From assembly GCF_038096165.1 (NCBI RefSeq), contig NZ_CP151076.1, positions 2,787,501 to 2,851,500 of the forward strand: a stretch of 64,000 bases of DNA. Direction: 5' to 3'. Under the pieces are notes generated by a model that was not told the DNA's origin, ran no database searches, and was given only the letters and a program-made list of their open reading frames with translations. A program made the translations under genes and the position numbers. Shown here piece by piece: positions 8,392 to 16,902 of this stretch. The DNA is from Pseudomonas sp. G.S.17. GTDB lineage: Bacteria; Pseudomonadota; Gammaproteobacteria; Pseudomonadales; Pseudomonadaceae. How positions within the stretch are numbered: position 1 is the first letter of the stretch; the number at the start of each line of letters is the position of its first letter.

Positions 8392-9642
8392 TTAGAGATG
8401 CAGCGCCGGGCCTCTGGTTTCGCCGAGTGGGGACGGTTGGATTCTGACGCGCCATGCAATCAGCAGTGCTGACAGCAGCATCACGATCCCGCCGGCGATA
8501 AAGACGCCAGCGATGCCGCTCAAGCTAAACATTGCTCCTCCCGCAGCGGCACCGGCTGCGATAGAAGATTGCACCGATGCCACCACCATCCCGCCCGCGC
8601 TTTCCGCCTGGTCAGGCACTGAACGTGCGACCCAGTTGGACCACGCCACTGGCACGCCCCCGAACGCCAACCCCCAAAACGCAACCAACAGCGCTTGCCC
8701 CGGTACTGAGGCAGGCAAAAACACCAGAGCCAGCGCTGCCAGCCCCACCAGCGCAGGCATAAGCGCCAGTGTCACGCTAAGACTCCGCGCAATCAGCCAC
8801 CCGGTAAGCATTGTGCCGACAAAGTTGGCCACCCCGAACCCCAGCAACATGAGCGCGAGGCCATCGGTACCAACGCCAGTAGTGCTCTCCAAAAATGGTC
8901 GGATGTAGGTGAACAGAGCGAAATGGCCGGTGTGTGCAAGTACACAGCCAAACATGCCGATAGCAATGCCCGGCCGCATCAGCACGTCCAGCACAGTTCT
9001 AAGTCGTGCCGGACTGCGCGGTGCCATCTTCGGCAGTGTGAACCACTGGAAGAGCAGGGTAAGGCAGCCCACTGCCGCAGCTGCGAGGAAAGCGGAGCGC
9101 CAGCCGTACAATCCGCCCAGGTAACTACCGAGTGGGACCGCGACGACCGTTCCTACTGCAATGCCGCTGAAAATGATCGACAGCGCGCGGGGAAGCAAGG
9201 AGGCCGGGACTAAACGCATGGCGACGGCCGCGGCCATGCACCAAAAACCACCGAGTGCCACCCCGAGCAGAACGCGCATCACCATTAGCACCCAGATGCT
9301 GGATGACAAGGCAACCAACAGGTTGGAAGCAATCATCAGTACTGAAAAACCTAAAAGCACAGTACGCCGGTCAAGCGATCGCGTGAAGCCTGGCACCAGC
9401 AATCCAGCAAACAATGCCACGACGGCGGTTACCGTCACCGCTTGTCCCGCGATCGCTTCGGATACCGCCAGATCGGTGGCCATCGGGGTAAGCAGACTGG
9501 CCGGAAGGTACTCGGCCGTCAACAATCCGAACACGCCCATGGCCAGTGAGAATACCGCCATCCACGCGGGTACTTTCGGTTCTACATCTCCAACAGCTCC
9601 AGCTTGAGCATTGGTTCCGGTGTCACACACGCTGCTAGTCAT
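8392..9642 (-). CDS. MFS exporter, NepI-like
   Basis: A 416-residue, 12-helix major facilitator of the DHA1 drug:H+ antiporter class. From memory it resembles Escherichia coli NepI, the purine ribonucleoside exporter: EYLPASLLTPMATDL, AGQAVTVTAVVA, GGFWCMAAAVAMRLVP and a DQAESAGG loop. It likely exports a small metabolite or drug by proton antiport across the inner membrane. The start at 9642 is preceded by AGGAAGG. An AraC-type regulator starts 105 bases away on the other strand, the usual arrangement for a regulated exporter. The substrate is unproven. Confidence 0.85.
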   Translation of the reverse strand: MTSSVCDTGTNAQAGAVGDVEPKVPAWMAVFSLAMGVFGLLTAEYLPASLLTPMATDLAVSEAIAGQAVTVTAVVALFAGLLVPGFTRSLDRRTVLLGFSVLMIASNLLVALSSSIWVLMVMRVLLGVALGGFWCMAAAVAMRLVPASLLPRALSIIFSGIAVGTVVAVPLGSYLGGLYGWRSAFLAAAAVGCLTLLFQWFTLPKMAPRSPARLRTVLDVLMRPGIAIGMFGCVLAHTGHFALFTYIRPFLESTTGVGTDGLALMLLGFGVANFVGTMLTGWLIARSLSVTLALMPALVGLAALALVFLPASVPGQALLVAFWGLAFGGVPVAWSNWVARSVPDQAESAGGMVVASVQSSIAAGAAAGGAMFSLSGIAGVFIAGGIVMLLSALLIAWRVRIQPSPLGETRGPALHL

Positions 9643-9747
9643 TACAAATACCTTCCTGAAATTGACGCGAGCCCAAGTCTAGGCATCAAAATCAGGATGA
9701 TCTATGATGAATCGTCTGTAACTTTTGATCAAAACTCCGGATTTAAC

Positions 9748-10713
9748 ATGTCAGATCATTTCGCCCTATCTTCCGATCTCATCAGCGAATTGCTGACCGG
9801 CATGCGCCTGCGTGGCGTCCAGTACCGGCGTATCCAGACCGGTCCAGCGTTCGGCATCAGCTTGAATGCCCGGCCTGGACATGCCTACTTTCACTATCTC
9901 GCCATCGGTTCTGCTGTGCTGCGCACAGAGGATGGTGTGTTGCATGAATTGTCCGCAGGGAATGCAGTGTTTCTGCCGCAGGGCGCGGCGCATCAGCTGC
10001 TGTCCAGTTCCGACGCGCCAACCCAGGACATCAGCCTTTTCGAATCGGTTCCCCTGGGTGACACGGTCAGTGCCGTCAACCTGTGCCCTACAACCAGCGC
10101 CATTCCCAGCGCCATTCTTTTTTACGGCTGTATGCAGTTCGATCTTGGTGGAATGCAAGGGCTGGGGCCGCTGATGCCGGGCCTGATGACGGTCGATGCG
10201 ATGAGCGATCGTTACCCGGGGCTGATGCCGATACTCGCCGCCATGAAAGGAGAAATCTGCTCCGGGCGCATCGGCTTCGCCGGGATTCTTGCGCGTCTTG
10301 CCGATGTGGTCGCGGCGATGATCGTACGGGGTTGGGTTGAATGTGGTTGTGACTATGCATCGGGCTTGGTCGCAGCGCTGCGTGACCCCAGGCTGGCCCG
10401 CGCCATTCTGGCGCTCCATCGCCACCCGGGCCGCAATTGGACAGTGTCGGAGTTGGCAGAGGAGTGCAATTCCTCGCGCTCGGTCTTTGCGGAACGCTTC
10501 CAGGCAACAATCGGAACGCCGCCACTGCGCTATGCCACCGAATTGAGGATGCGCCTCGCCAGTCAGTGGCTGAACCAAGAGAGGCTCCCCATCGAAACCG
10601 TGGCGCAGAACCTCGGTTACACCTCTCAAGCTGCGTTCAGCCGCGCTTTCAAACGCATCACGGGCCAGGCGCCCGGTGCCAGCCGACAATCTTATCGGCT
10701 GCCTATTTCCTGA
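9748..10713 (+). CDS. AraC-family regulator with cupin sensor
   Basis: About 321 residues from the ATG at 9748; the frame stays open back to 9604, which would overlap the divergent exporter, so the shorter form is preferred. The N-terminal half is an AraC-type cupin (HYLAIGSAVLRTEDG, FLPQGAAHQLLSS), and the C-terminal 100 residues hold two helix-turn-helix units (LAEECNSSRSVFAERFQATIG, VAQNLGYTSQAAFSRAFKR). Being divergent from the NepI-like exporter, it probably controls it. No specific operator was identified in 9643-9747. Confidence 0.85.
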   Translation: MSDHFALSSDLISELLTGMRLRGVQYRRIQTGPAFGISLNARPGHAYFHYLAIGSAVLRTEDGVLHELSAGNAVFLPQGAAHQLLSSSDAPTQDISLFESVPLGDTVSAVNLCPTTSAIPSAILFYGCMQFDLGGMQGLGPLMPGLMTVDAMSDRYPGLMPILAAMKGEICSGRIGFAGILARLADVVAAMIVRGWVECGCDYASGLVAALRDPRLARAILALHRHPGRNWTVSELAEECNSSRSVFAERFQATIGTPPLRYATELRMRLASQWLNQERLPIETVAQNLGYTSQAAFSRAFKRITGQAPGASRQSYRLPIS

Positions 10714-10994
10714 GGTTCGTGGTCAAAGGGTCAGGATATCGACTGCCGTCAGCAATCTCGATCCTGCGCTGAGTGGGCCTGGTTGTTGAGCTCTGGTAGG
10801 CGCTTTCGCCAACGAAACCCGCGGTGACTGCACGCCGCCATTTTCTGAACCGAGTCGATTTTGTGAGTCCCAACGATAGCGCGGTAAGCCGACGTCGAAG
10901 ATCTGCTGCTGAATGCGTTTACCAAACAAGAAACTGGCAATCAGCCAACAGAACACATCCACCTCTATTTCCGCTTGAGGGCGGAAACTGACGG

Positions 10995-11864
10995 TCACTC
11001 TTTGACGTTCATGAACTCTTTGGCCCACGCCACATAGCTTTCTGGCTGGGTGTAGGTGTGGGTCAGTTCTGTGGCACTCAAGTTCGAGGTGCTTTGCGTC
11101 ATGTGGCGTTGAGCACGGAGGCTGTCGTAAGTGGCCTTGATCGCTGCAAAGTAGGCCGCATGGCCCGCAACGACAACGCGCACACCCAGGTTCGCCAGAC
11201 GCTGGCTGTCGTTGAGCTTTGGATTGCCATAGGTCACCAGCATCAAAGGCACAGTCAGCTTTTCCGAAATTTGCTCAAGGTGCTCGAAGTCTTTGATTCC
11301 GACAATACAGATGCCGTCGGCGCCAGCTTTCTCATAGGCTTGAGTCCGTTCAGCAACATCTGCGACGGGCAGCACGGCCGCGTTCGTTCGCGCGATGATC
11401 GAAAGTTCAGGGTCAACGCGCGCCTCCAGGGCAGCTTTGACTTTACCGATGCCTTCGTCGATGGAGATCAGATCTGTCGATTTACGGCCAAATTGCGCAG
11501 GCAACAAAGTATCTTCAATGGTAAGTGCGGCAACGCCTGCGCGCTCAAGCTCTTGAACTGTTCGCATAACGTTGAGGGCATTACCGTAGCCATGATCGGC
11601 ATCCGCGATGAAGGGGAGTTGCGCGACGCGACCTATTCGGGTTGCCTGTTCGACGAATTCGCTCAACGTGATAAGCGCGAAATCGGGTGCGGCCAAGACC
11701 TGCAGTGATGCAACAGAACCACCCAGAATGCCGACTTCGAAGCCAAGATCTGCTGCGATGCGAGCGGACATCGGATCGAAAACGGAGGCTGTTTCAAAGC
11801 ACAGTTTCGAAGCAAGCAGATCTCGGAAGTTACGACGCAAAGCTGAGTGAGACATTCTGGACAT
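10995..11864 (-). CDS. Oxaloacetate decarboxylase, PA4872-type (PEP mutase/isocitrate lyase fold)
   Basis: A 289-residue cytosolic enzyme of the PEP mutase/isocitrate lyase superfamily. It closely resembles what I recall of Pseudomonas aeruginosa PA4872, which decarboxylates oxaloacetate to pyruvate: [33 protein letters not shown] with metal-binding Asp residues, and [15 protein letters not shown]. The ATG at 11864 is preceded by CAGGAAA. It reads leftward as the DszC-like gene does, but a 268-base gap with a palindrome lies between, so a joint operon is doubtful. The 10714-10994 stretch downstream holds nothing recognisable. Confidence 0.88.
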   Translation of the reverse strand: MSRMSHSALRRNFRDLLASKLCFETASVFDPMSARIAADLGFEVGILGGSVASLQVLAAPDFALITLSEFVEQATRIGRVAQLPFIADADHGYGNALNVMRTVQELERAGVAALTIEDTLLPAQFGRKSTDLISIDEGIGKVKAALEARVDPELSIIARTNAAVLPVADVAERTQAYEKAGADGICIVGIKDFEHLEQISEKLTVPLMLVTYGNPKLNDSQRLANLGVRVVVAGHAAYFAAIKATYDSLRAQRHMTQSTSNLSATELTHTYTQPESYVAWAKEFMNVKE

Positions 11865-12065
11865 GACGTTTCCTGGTTATGGCGATCATCGAGGCAAGAT
11901 CAACGCCAATCTGAAAAAGTGATGAGATTACCACGCAGGAAAATCCAGGGTCATGACGTTTGAGAATAGAGACTGCAGCCGCACAGCGGCGAGGCCGTTG
12001 AGACCTGCTCCGACTATCTCGCTGACTGAGCCGACGCCTTCTCGGATAAAATCCGCACAAGATCA

Positions 12066-12087
12066 CGCACGATTTCGAAATCGTGCG
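12066..12087. repeat. 22-base perfect palindrome
   Basis: The sequence CGCACGATTTC and its exact reverse complement abut with no spacer at 12066-12087. It lies between the DszC-like gene and the decarboxylase gene, both leftward. No T-run follows on either strand, which argues against an intrinsic terminator. An operator for a dimeric regulator is the simplest reading. Confidence 0.5.
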
Positions 12088-12132
12088 CATTCATTCGCAA
12101 GACTTGCGGCGCCTTGCTCAGAACCTGCTCGA

Positions 12133-13371
12133 TCAGGGCTTTCCTGCGCCGTTGCCAATCTGCCAGACGTACGGCGGTTCGGTGCCATTGATGCGCCAGT
12201 CGCCGACAATCCGCGCTTTATAGATCGACGGGTTGTGCGAAGCCGCCGTGCGCGCATTGCGCCAGTGGCGATCCAGCGCCTTGTTGACGCTGACACCCGA
12301 AGCGCCCAAGGCATTGAACAGATCCGATGCGGCGCGCAAGACCAATTCCGAAATAATCACCTGAGCCTTGGCCGTTTCGATTTCCGCAGCAATATTGGCG
12401 TCCTTTTCAACCTGCGCATCGTTGCCGAAACGAGCCACGTAGGCACGTTGCAGCGGTTCGGCGGAACGGATTGTCGCGGCTTCGGCAGCATAGACCTGCG
12501 CCGAAATTTGCCCGACCACTTGCTGGACCTGCGCATCGTTGCTCACGCTGCTGCCATTGCCATGGCTGAACACGCGTTTGCGGTCGCGAACTTCCTGGGC
12601 AATGTCGCGTTCGATGGCGCGGCCAATGCCCGCCAGCACCGCCAGCAAGACCAATTGATAGAACGCCGTCTGGTATTTGAAACGCTGTTCGAACGGGATG
12701 ACATGCTCGGCATTCACCGGCACGTTTTCATAGACCGAAGTGCCGCTGCCGGTCGTGCGCTGGCCAAAACCATCCCAGTCGTCGCTGTGGCGCACCCCGG
12801 GGTCACGTGCCTGGACGACAGCGATCACATCGGCGCCGTTGTCGGCCCGTTGTGCGTACACGTCAATCCAGTCAGCGAAGATACTGCCGGTGCTGTAGAA
12901 CTTGGCGCCATTGAGCACAAATCCGTTGCCCTCGGCGCTGACCTTGGTAATCACGTCGCCGATTTTCACTGCGCCGACTTCAGTCCAGCCATTGCCCACC
13001 AGATCACCCGCGACGAACCGTGCGAACCACGTGTCACGATCGGCGCCGGGTGGCGCGTTGAGACGATCTTCGACAAATGCAAAGTGCGCGCGCAGGGCTT
13101 GTGGAATGTTCGAGTCGGCTTCAGCCAGCTCGATCAACAGTTGGAACAGTTGACCCACTGAAGCGCCTGCGCCGCCATATTCGGTGGGCACGCGAACGGC
13201 GCCGAAACCGGCTTTCTTGAGCCAGGCAATCGGCTCGTAGGGCAGGGTGCGAGATTTCTCGCGCTCCACGTTACCCGCGCTTATCTCACGAAAAATCGGC
13301 CGGAAGCGGTTGGCCAGGGTTTCGTAATCGGTTCCAAGGGACAGTGGGTTTGCGGCTGTGGGCTGAGTCAT
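12133..13371 (-). CDS. DszC-like flavin-dependent monooxygenase (acyl-CoA dehydrogenase fold)
   Basis: A 412-residue protein of the acyl-CoA dehydrogenase fold, in the branch used as FMNH2-dependent monooxygenases on sulfur compounds (DszC). Marks are VRVPTEYGGAGAS at the N-terminal helical domain, a central beta domain (NGAKFYSTGSIFADW) and the C-terminal DRHWRNARTAASHNP. It probably oxidises a sulfide, sulfoxide or sulfinate with flavin supplied in trans. The ATG at 13371 has CAGGAG seven bases upstream. It is divergent from sfnG, and both sides of the 311-base gap carry a -24/-12 promoter around one shared dyad, so the two genes are very likely co-regulated. The exact substrate is unknown. 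Confidence 0.82.
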   Translation of the reverse strand: MTQPTAANPLSLGTDYETLANRFRPIFREISAGNVEREKSRTLPYEPIAWLKKAGFGAVRVPTEYGGAGASVGQLFQLLIELAEADSNIPQALRAHFAFVEDRLNAPPGADRDTWFARFVAGDLVGNGWTEVGAVKIGDVITKVSAEGNGFVLNGAKFYSTGSIFADWIDVYAQRADNGADVIAVVQARDPGVRHSDDWDGFGQRTTGSGTSVYENVPVNAEHVIPFEQRFKYQTAFYQLVLLAVLAGIGRAIERDIAQEVRDRKRVFSHGNGSSVSNDAQVQQVVGQISAQVYAAEAATIRSAEPLQRAYVARFGNDAQVEKDANIAAEIETAKAQVIISELVLRAASDLFNALGASGVSVNKALDRHWRNARTAASHNPSIYKARIVGDWRINGTEPPYVWQIGNGAGKP

Positions 13372-13432
13372 GCAGTGCTCCTGAGTGCAATGTGATCGGC
13401 GGTCAGACCACCGGATTGAGTAGCTGGAGCAC

Positions 13433-13448
13433 TGCACGCTTTGTGCCT
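13433..13448 (-). promoter_or_regulatory. Sigma-54 (-24/-12) promoter candidate for the DszC-like gene
   Basis: Read leftward, the site is AGGCACAAAGCGTGCA: GG and GC with the required 10-base spacing, but three departures from TGGCACG-N4-TTGCW. It lies about 60 bases before the start of the DszC-like gene. It is the weakest of the four -24/-12 sites called here. Confidence 0.55.
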
Positions 13449-13499
13449 GAATACAACGTATTGATTTAAATGGATTTTTGCTGGCAGCCCGAAATGCAT

Positions 13500-13528
13500 C
13501 TGTTGCCTGGCAGACAGTTTCTCAACAG
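13500..13528. promoter_or_regulatory. Proposed SfnR enhancer site between the DszC-like gene and sfnG
   Basis: CTGTTG at 13500-13505 and CAACAG at 13523-13528 form a dyad with a 17-base gap. The left arm starts 103 bases before the T of the sfnG -24 element. The same dyad and distance recur at the ABC operon (14821) and, on the other strand, at msuD (24862). Read leftward it is also 80 bases from the DszC-like promoter, so one site could serve both directions. Confidence 0.7.
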
Positions 13529-13602
13529 CTTGTCAGCAAACAGTACAGCGCAACGTTTTGTGAGGTGTCCGCAAGTGCTTGATCTGGCTGGACTTATGGC
13601 GA

Positions 13603-13618
13603 TGGCACGTTTGCTGCT
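13603..13618 (+). promoter_or_regulatory. Sigma-54 (-24/-12) promoter of sfnG
   Basis: TGGCACG-TTTG-CTGCT differs from the consensus TGGCACG-N4-TTGCW only at the first T of the -12 element. GG at 13604-13605 and GC at 13616-13617 are separated by 10 bases. Transcription would begin near 13628, about 55 bases before the sfnG ATG. Confidence 0.85.
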
Positions 13619-13682
13619 CCGGTGAAGATAATCGATCCCGGATGCAATGACGTTCGGGGCTTTCCAACCGAGGAGTTTCTCC

Positions 13683-14783
13683 ATGAGTCAGCAGCCCATC
13701 AAATTTGCCTACTGGGTACCCAATGTCAGCGGCGGCCTGGTCGTCAGCAAAATCGAACAGCGCACCAGCTGGACCATCGATTACAACCGCAAACTGGCGC
13801 AGATTGCCGAGCAATCCGGTTTCGAGTACGCCCTGACCCAGATCCGTTTCACTGCAGGTTACGGTGCCGAGTTCCAGCATGAGTCAGTCGCTTTCAGCCA
13901 TGCGCTGCTGGCTGCCACTGAAAAGCTCAAGGTCATTGCAGCGATTTTGCCAGGGCCATGGAATCCTGCGCTGGCCGCCAAGCAACTGGCGACCATCGAT
14001 CAGCTCACGGCCGGTCGGGTGGCGGTGAACATCGTCAGTGGTTGGTTCAAGGGTGAGTTCACTGCCATCGGCGAGCACTGGCTGGAGCACGACGAGCGCT
14101 ATCGCCGCTCCGAGGAATTCATTCGCGCCCTCAAGGGCATCTGGACCACTGACAACTTCACCTTCAAGGGTGATTTCTATCGCTTCCATGATTACAACCT
14201 CAAGCCCAAGCCTATCCAGCAGCCCCATCCGGAAATCTTCCAGGGCGGCAGTTCACGGGCCGCGCGGGATATGGCGGCGCGGGTGTCCGACTGGTATTTC
14301 ACCAATGGTAATACCGTGGAGGGCATCAAGGCTCAGGTCGATGACATTCGTGCCAAGGCGGCGCTAAACGGGCATTCGGTGAAGGTCGGCGTCAATGCTT
14401 TCATCATTGCGCGGGACACCGAAGAAGAGGCGCGTGCGGTGTTGGCCGAGATTATCGACAAGGCCGACCCGGAAGCGGTCAATGCTTTTGGTGATGCCGC
14501 CAAACAGGCCGGCAAGGCCAGCCCCGAAGGCGAGGGTAACTGGGCTAAATCGACCTTTCAGGACCTGGTGCAATACAACGATGGCTTCAAGACCAACCTG
14601 ATCGGTACGCCGCAGCAGATTGCCGAGCGCATCGTGGAACTGAAGTCAGTGGGTGTGGATTTGGTGCTGTCGGCGTTCCTGCATTTCCAGGAGGAAGTTG
14701 CTTACTTCGGCGAGCGCGTGCTGCCGCTGGTTCGCCAACTGGAAGCTGCCAGGCAGGAACAGGGTGCAAGCGTTTCCGCCTGA
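13683..14783 (+). CDS. sfnG: Dimethyl sulfone monooxygenase SfnG
   Basis: A 366-residue FMNH2-dependent monooxygenase of the bacterial luciferase-like family, closely matching what I recall of pseudomonad SfnG. It converts dimethyl sulfone plus O2 and FMNH2 to methanesulfinate and formaldehyde, feeding sulfur assimilation. Hallmarks are KFAYWVPNVSGGLVVSKIEQ at the N-terminus, QIRFTAGYGAEFQHESVAFS and IFQGGSSRAARDMAARVSD. The ATG at 13683 follows GAGGAG. A strong sigma-54 promoter and the proposed SfnR site lie just upstream. The flavin reductase must come from elsewhere. The product would be handled by MsuC and MsuD encoded at 22-24.6 kb. Confidence 0.93.
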   Translation: MSQQPIKFAYWVPNVSGGLVVSKIEQRTSWTIDYNRKLAQIAEQSGFEYALTQIRFTAGYGAEFQHESVAFSHALLAATEKLKVIAAILPGPWNPALAAKQLATIDQLTAGRVAVNIVSGWFKGEFTAIGEHWLEHDERYRRSEEFIRALKGIWTTDNFTFKGDFYRFHDYNLKPKPIQQPHPEIFQGGSSRAARDMAARVSDWYFTNGNTVEGIKAQVDDIRAKAALNGHSVKVGVNAFIIARDTEEEARAVLAEIIDKADPEAVNAFGDAAKQAGKASPEGEGNWAKSTFQDLVQYNDGFKTNLIGTPQQIAERIVELKSVGVDLVLSAFLHFQEEVAYFGERVLPLVRQLEAARQEQGASVSA

Positions 14784-14820
14784 TGCTGCCGGCTGCCGTG
14801 GATTTTGAGATGTACGGCAG

Positions 14821-14849
14821 CTGTTGGCGGGGCAACAGATGTTCAACAT
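14821..14849. promoter_or_regulatory. Proposed SfnR enhancer site of the Liv-type operon
   Basis: CTGTTG at 14821-14826 and CAACAT at 14844-14849 have a 17-base gap. The arms begin 103 and 80 bases before the T of the -24 element, exactly as at sfnG. An extra CAACAG at 14833-14838 lies inside the gap. The flank GCA-n before CTGTTG is also shared with the other two sites. Confidence 0.7.
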
Positions 14850-14923
14850 GCTGTGCTGGCCAGATACGGCCATGCGCTGCCTGAACAGTCGTCAGGTCGT
14901 TGATAAACAACGTATTTATGAGC

Positions 14924-14939
14924 TGGCACGGACGCTGCT
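14924..14939 (+). promoter_or_regulatory. Sigma-54 (-24/-12) promoter of the Liv-type operon
   Basis: TGGCACG-GACG-CTGCT has GG at 14925-14926 and GC at 14937-14938, ten bases apart, with one departure from consensus in the -12 box, the same one seen at sfnG. It precedes the AMP-binding-like gene by 57 bases. A small dyad CGTTG-ATAAA-CAACG (14898-14912) sits just upstream. Confidence 0.82.
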
Positions 14940-14996
14940 AGGGACGCTGCTATAGCTCCATGAACTCCATGGATTCTTTCTCAACGGAAGCGCCAC

Positions 14997-16082
14997 ATGT
15001 CCCAGTCATTGCCTCAGGCCTTGTTACAGCAGTCCCAGACCCGTGGCGCGCAGATTGCCCTGCGTTACAAACAACTCGGCATCTGGCAGACCCGCAGCTG
15101 GAGCGAGCTGGCCGTAGAAGTCAGCCGCTTGGCTGGCGCCCTGCATCAGAAAGGATTTGGCGCCAGCCATGATCTGCTGATCATCAGCGAGGCCAGGGCT
15201 GAAGCCCTGTTGCTGGCGCTGGCGGCGCATTGGTTGGGCGGCAGCGTCAGTCTGCTGGATCCCGCCGTGGATAACCGGGATTTGCTCGCGGCACTGGCAC
15301 CCGACTTCGCTGTCGCCGAAGGTCTGGAGGCGGTTGGGCAATTGCGCAGCGCGCCGCCGGGAGTTTTGATCTTTCTCGACAAGCGTGGGTTGAGCGCCGC
15401 GCCGGACAAAGGCGAGGTCGCCTACGCCGCACTGCTGGACGGTGTGCACGCCGAACCCCCTCGTCCTGCCGTAAATGCCACCACCAATGCGTTCATATTT
15501 CCCTCTCTCAATGGCTTGTTGCGCCAAGAGCTCAGCCACAGGGATTTGCTCCTTGGCGCGCGACAACTGATCGACGTTCAGGGCTTGGATAATCACGAGC
15601 AGGCGCTGGCCTCCAGGGTATTTGCCGCCAGTGGTCAGGCCCGTTATCTGTTGGCGCCCTGGCTGGTGGCAGGTTTCTGCCTGAATTTTCCCGAAGGATT
15701 GAGCACCCGGGATAACGACCGTCGGGAGTTGGGTCCGACGCTGGTGCTGGGCACCCGCGAGTCCTATGCGCGGCTTGAGCTATGGGCACGGGAGCGCCGA
15801 CCGCTGCCGGGCAGCCTCAGTCACGGGCTTTATCGCTGGGCCATGAATCCGGCGCCTGGTGTCGTGCGACGCTGGTTGGGGTTTTGGCTGATTCGTCGCC
15901 CGCTACTGGATGTGCTGGGCATGAGTCGCCTGAGCAAACCATTACTGGTGGGCGAGCCGCTGACCCCGCAAAGCACTGCATTTTTCAGTGCGCTGGGTAT
16001 TCAGCCGCGCTCGCTGAGCGCGGTCGCGAATGCCAATGCGTCGGTCGATTTGCCGGCATCCGTATCTCCCCAACCTGCCTGA
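14997..16082 (+). CDS. Degenerate AMP-binding (acyl-CoA ligase-like) protein
   Basis: A 361-residue open frame resembling the first half of a long-chain acyl-CoA ligase (LPQALLQQSQTRGAQIALRYKQ at the start, then the LLIISEARAEALLLALAAHWLGG ligand-sensing segment). Ligases of this class normally have 550-650 residues. The ATP-gripping loop, normally T-S-G-T-T-G-x-P-K-G before LSHRNLL, is here FIFPSLNGLLRQELSHRDLL (about 167-185), with none of the Thr/Gly/Lys residues kept. The C-terminal catalytic Lys domain is absent. It is therefore almost certainly not an adenylate-forming enzyme. The frame is free of stops and is the first gene of the Liv-type operon. In aromatic-degrading bacteria a true ligase often sits at this position. 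Its role here is unknown. Confidence 0.72.
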   Translation: MSQSLPQALLQQSQTRGAQIALRYKQLGIWQTRSWSELAVEVSRLAGALHQKGFGASHDLLIISEARAEALLLALAAHWLGGSVSLLDPAVDNRDLLAALAPDFAVAEGLEAVGQLRSAPPGVLIFLDKRGLSAAPDKGEVAYAALLDGVHAEPPRPAVNATTNAFIFPSLNGLLRQELSHRDLLLGARQLIDVQGLDNHEQALASRVFAASGQARYLLAPWLVAGFCLNFPEGLSTRDNDRRELGPTLVLGTRESYARLELWARERRPLPGSLSHGLYRWAMNPAPGVVRRWLGFWLIRRPLLDVLGMSRLSKPLLVGEPLTPQSTAFFSALGIQPRSLSAVANANASVDLPASVSPQPA

Positions 16083-16095
16083 TGAGCCTTTCTTG

Positions 16096-16899
16096 ATGAA
16101 TGCAGTTGCCCCATCGACATTACTCGCCCTGGACGACATCTCGCTGTCCTTCAAGGGCGTCAAGGCCATTACTTCGATCAGTTTTTCGGTCGCCGCAGGA
16201 GAAATCTGTGCCCTGATCGGGCCCAATGGCGCGGGCAAGAGTTCCTTGCTCAACGTAATCAACGGTGTCTACCAGGCACAAAGCGGATCGATCAGTTATG
16301 CCGGCCAGACCCGGCGCCGCATGCGTCCGCACCAGGCGGCCGAGGAGGGCATCGCTCGTACCTTCCAGAACATCGCCTTGTTCAAGGGCATGAGCGTGCT
16401 GGACAACGTCTTGACCGGACGCAATCTCAAACGTCGCAGCACTTGGCTGGAGCAAATGCTGCGCGTCGGTCGTGCCCCGGCTGAAGATGACGAGCAACGC
16501 TGGTATGCCGAACGGATCATCGAGTTCCTGCGTATTCATCCGTGGCGCCATGCCCTGGTGGGCAAGCTCTCCTACGGTTTGCAAAAACGGGTGGAGTTGG
16601 CTCGTGCATTGGCCGCCGAGCCTCGCTTGCTGTTGCTGGACGAGCCAATGGCCGGCATGAACGCCGAAGAAAAACGCGAAATGAGCCAGTTCATCCGCGA
16701 CATCAACCGCGAGTTGGGTACCACGGTGGTGCTGATCGAGCATGACATCGGCGTAGTGATGGGTCTATCCGATCATGTGGTGGTGCTGGATTACGGCCGC
16801 AAAATCGGCGATGGCACCCCGGAGCAGGTACGCAGCAATCCGGACGTGATTGCCGCCTACCTCGGCACGCGCCGCTCGCAATCGGCCAGGAGCCAATAA
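16096..16899 (+). CDS. ABC transporter ATPase, LivG-type
   Basis: A 267-residue ATPase of the branched-chain amino acid (HAAT) class that powers one half of an importer. Walker A is GPNGAGKSS, the signature is LSYGLQKRVELARAL and Walker B is LLLLDEPMAGM. The C-terminal tail IGDGTPEQVRSNPDVIAAYLG is typical of LivG. The ATG at 16096 lies 14 bases after the AMP-binding-like gene stop. The sigma-54 promoter upstream and sulfur genes on both sides suggest an organosulfur substrate rather than leucine. Confidence 0.9.
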   Translation: MNAVAPSTLLALDDISLSFKGVKAITSISFSVAAGEICALIGPNGAGKSSLLNVINGVYQAQSGSISYAGQTRRRMRPHQAAEEGIARTFQNIALFKGMSVLDNVLTGRNLKRRSTWLEQMLRVGRAPAEDDEQRWYAERIIEFLRIHPWRHALVGKLSYGLQKRVELARALAAEPRLLLLDEPMAGMNAEEKREMSQFIRDINRELGTTVVLIEHDIGVVMGLSDHVVVLDYGRKIGDGTPEQVRSNPDVIAAYLGTRRSQSARSQ

Positions 16900-16902
16900 G
16901 CC

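Noticed and set aside
10714..10994. Leftward frame of about 100 codons after the second AraC gene, considered as a transposase remnant
   Set aside because: No transposase motif or terminal repeats could be recognised.
11953..13161. 402-codon rightward frame opposite the DszC-like gene
   Set aside because: The opposite strand encodes a clear acyl-CoA-dehydrogenase-fold protein with a good start; this frame has none of the marks of a gene.
13482..13497. Alternative -24/-12 site in the sfnG upstream region (TGGCAG...TGCA)
   Set aside because: GG and GC are 11 bases apart instead of 10, and a near-perfect site lies at 13603.
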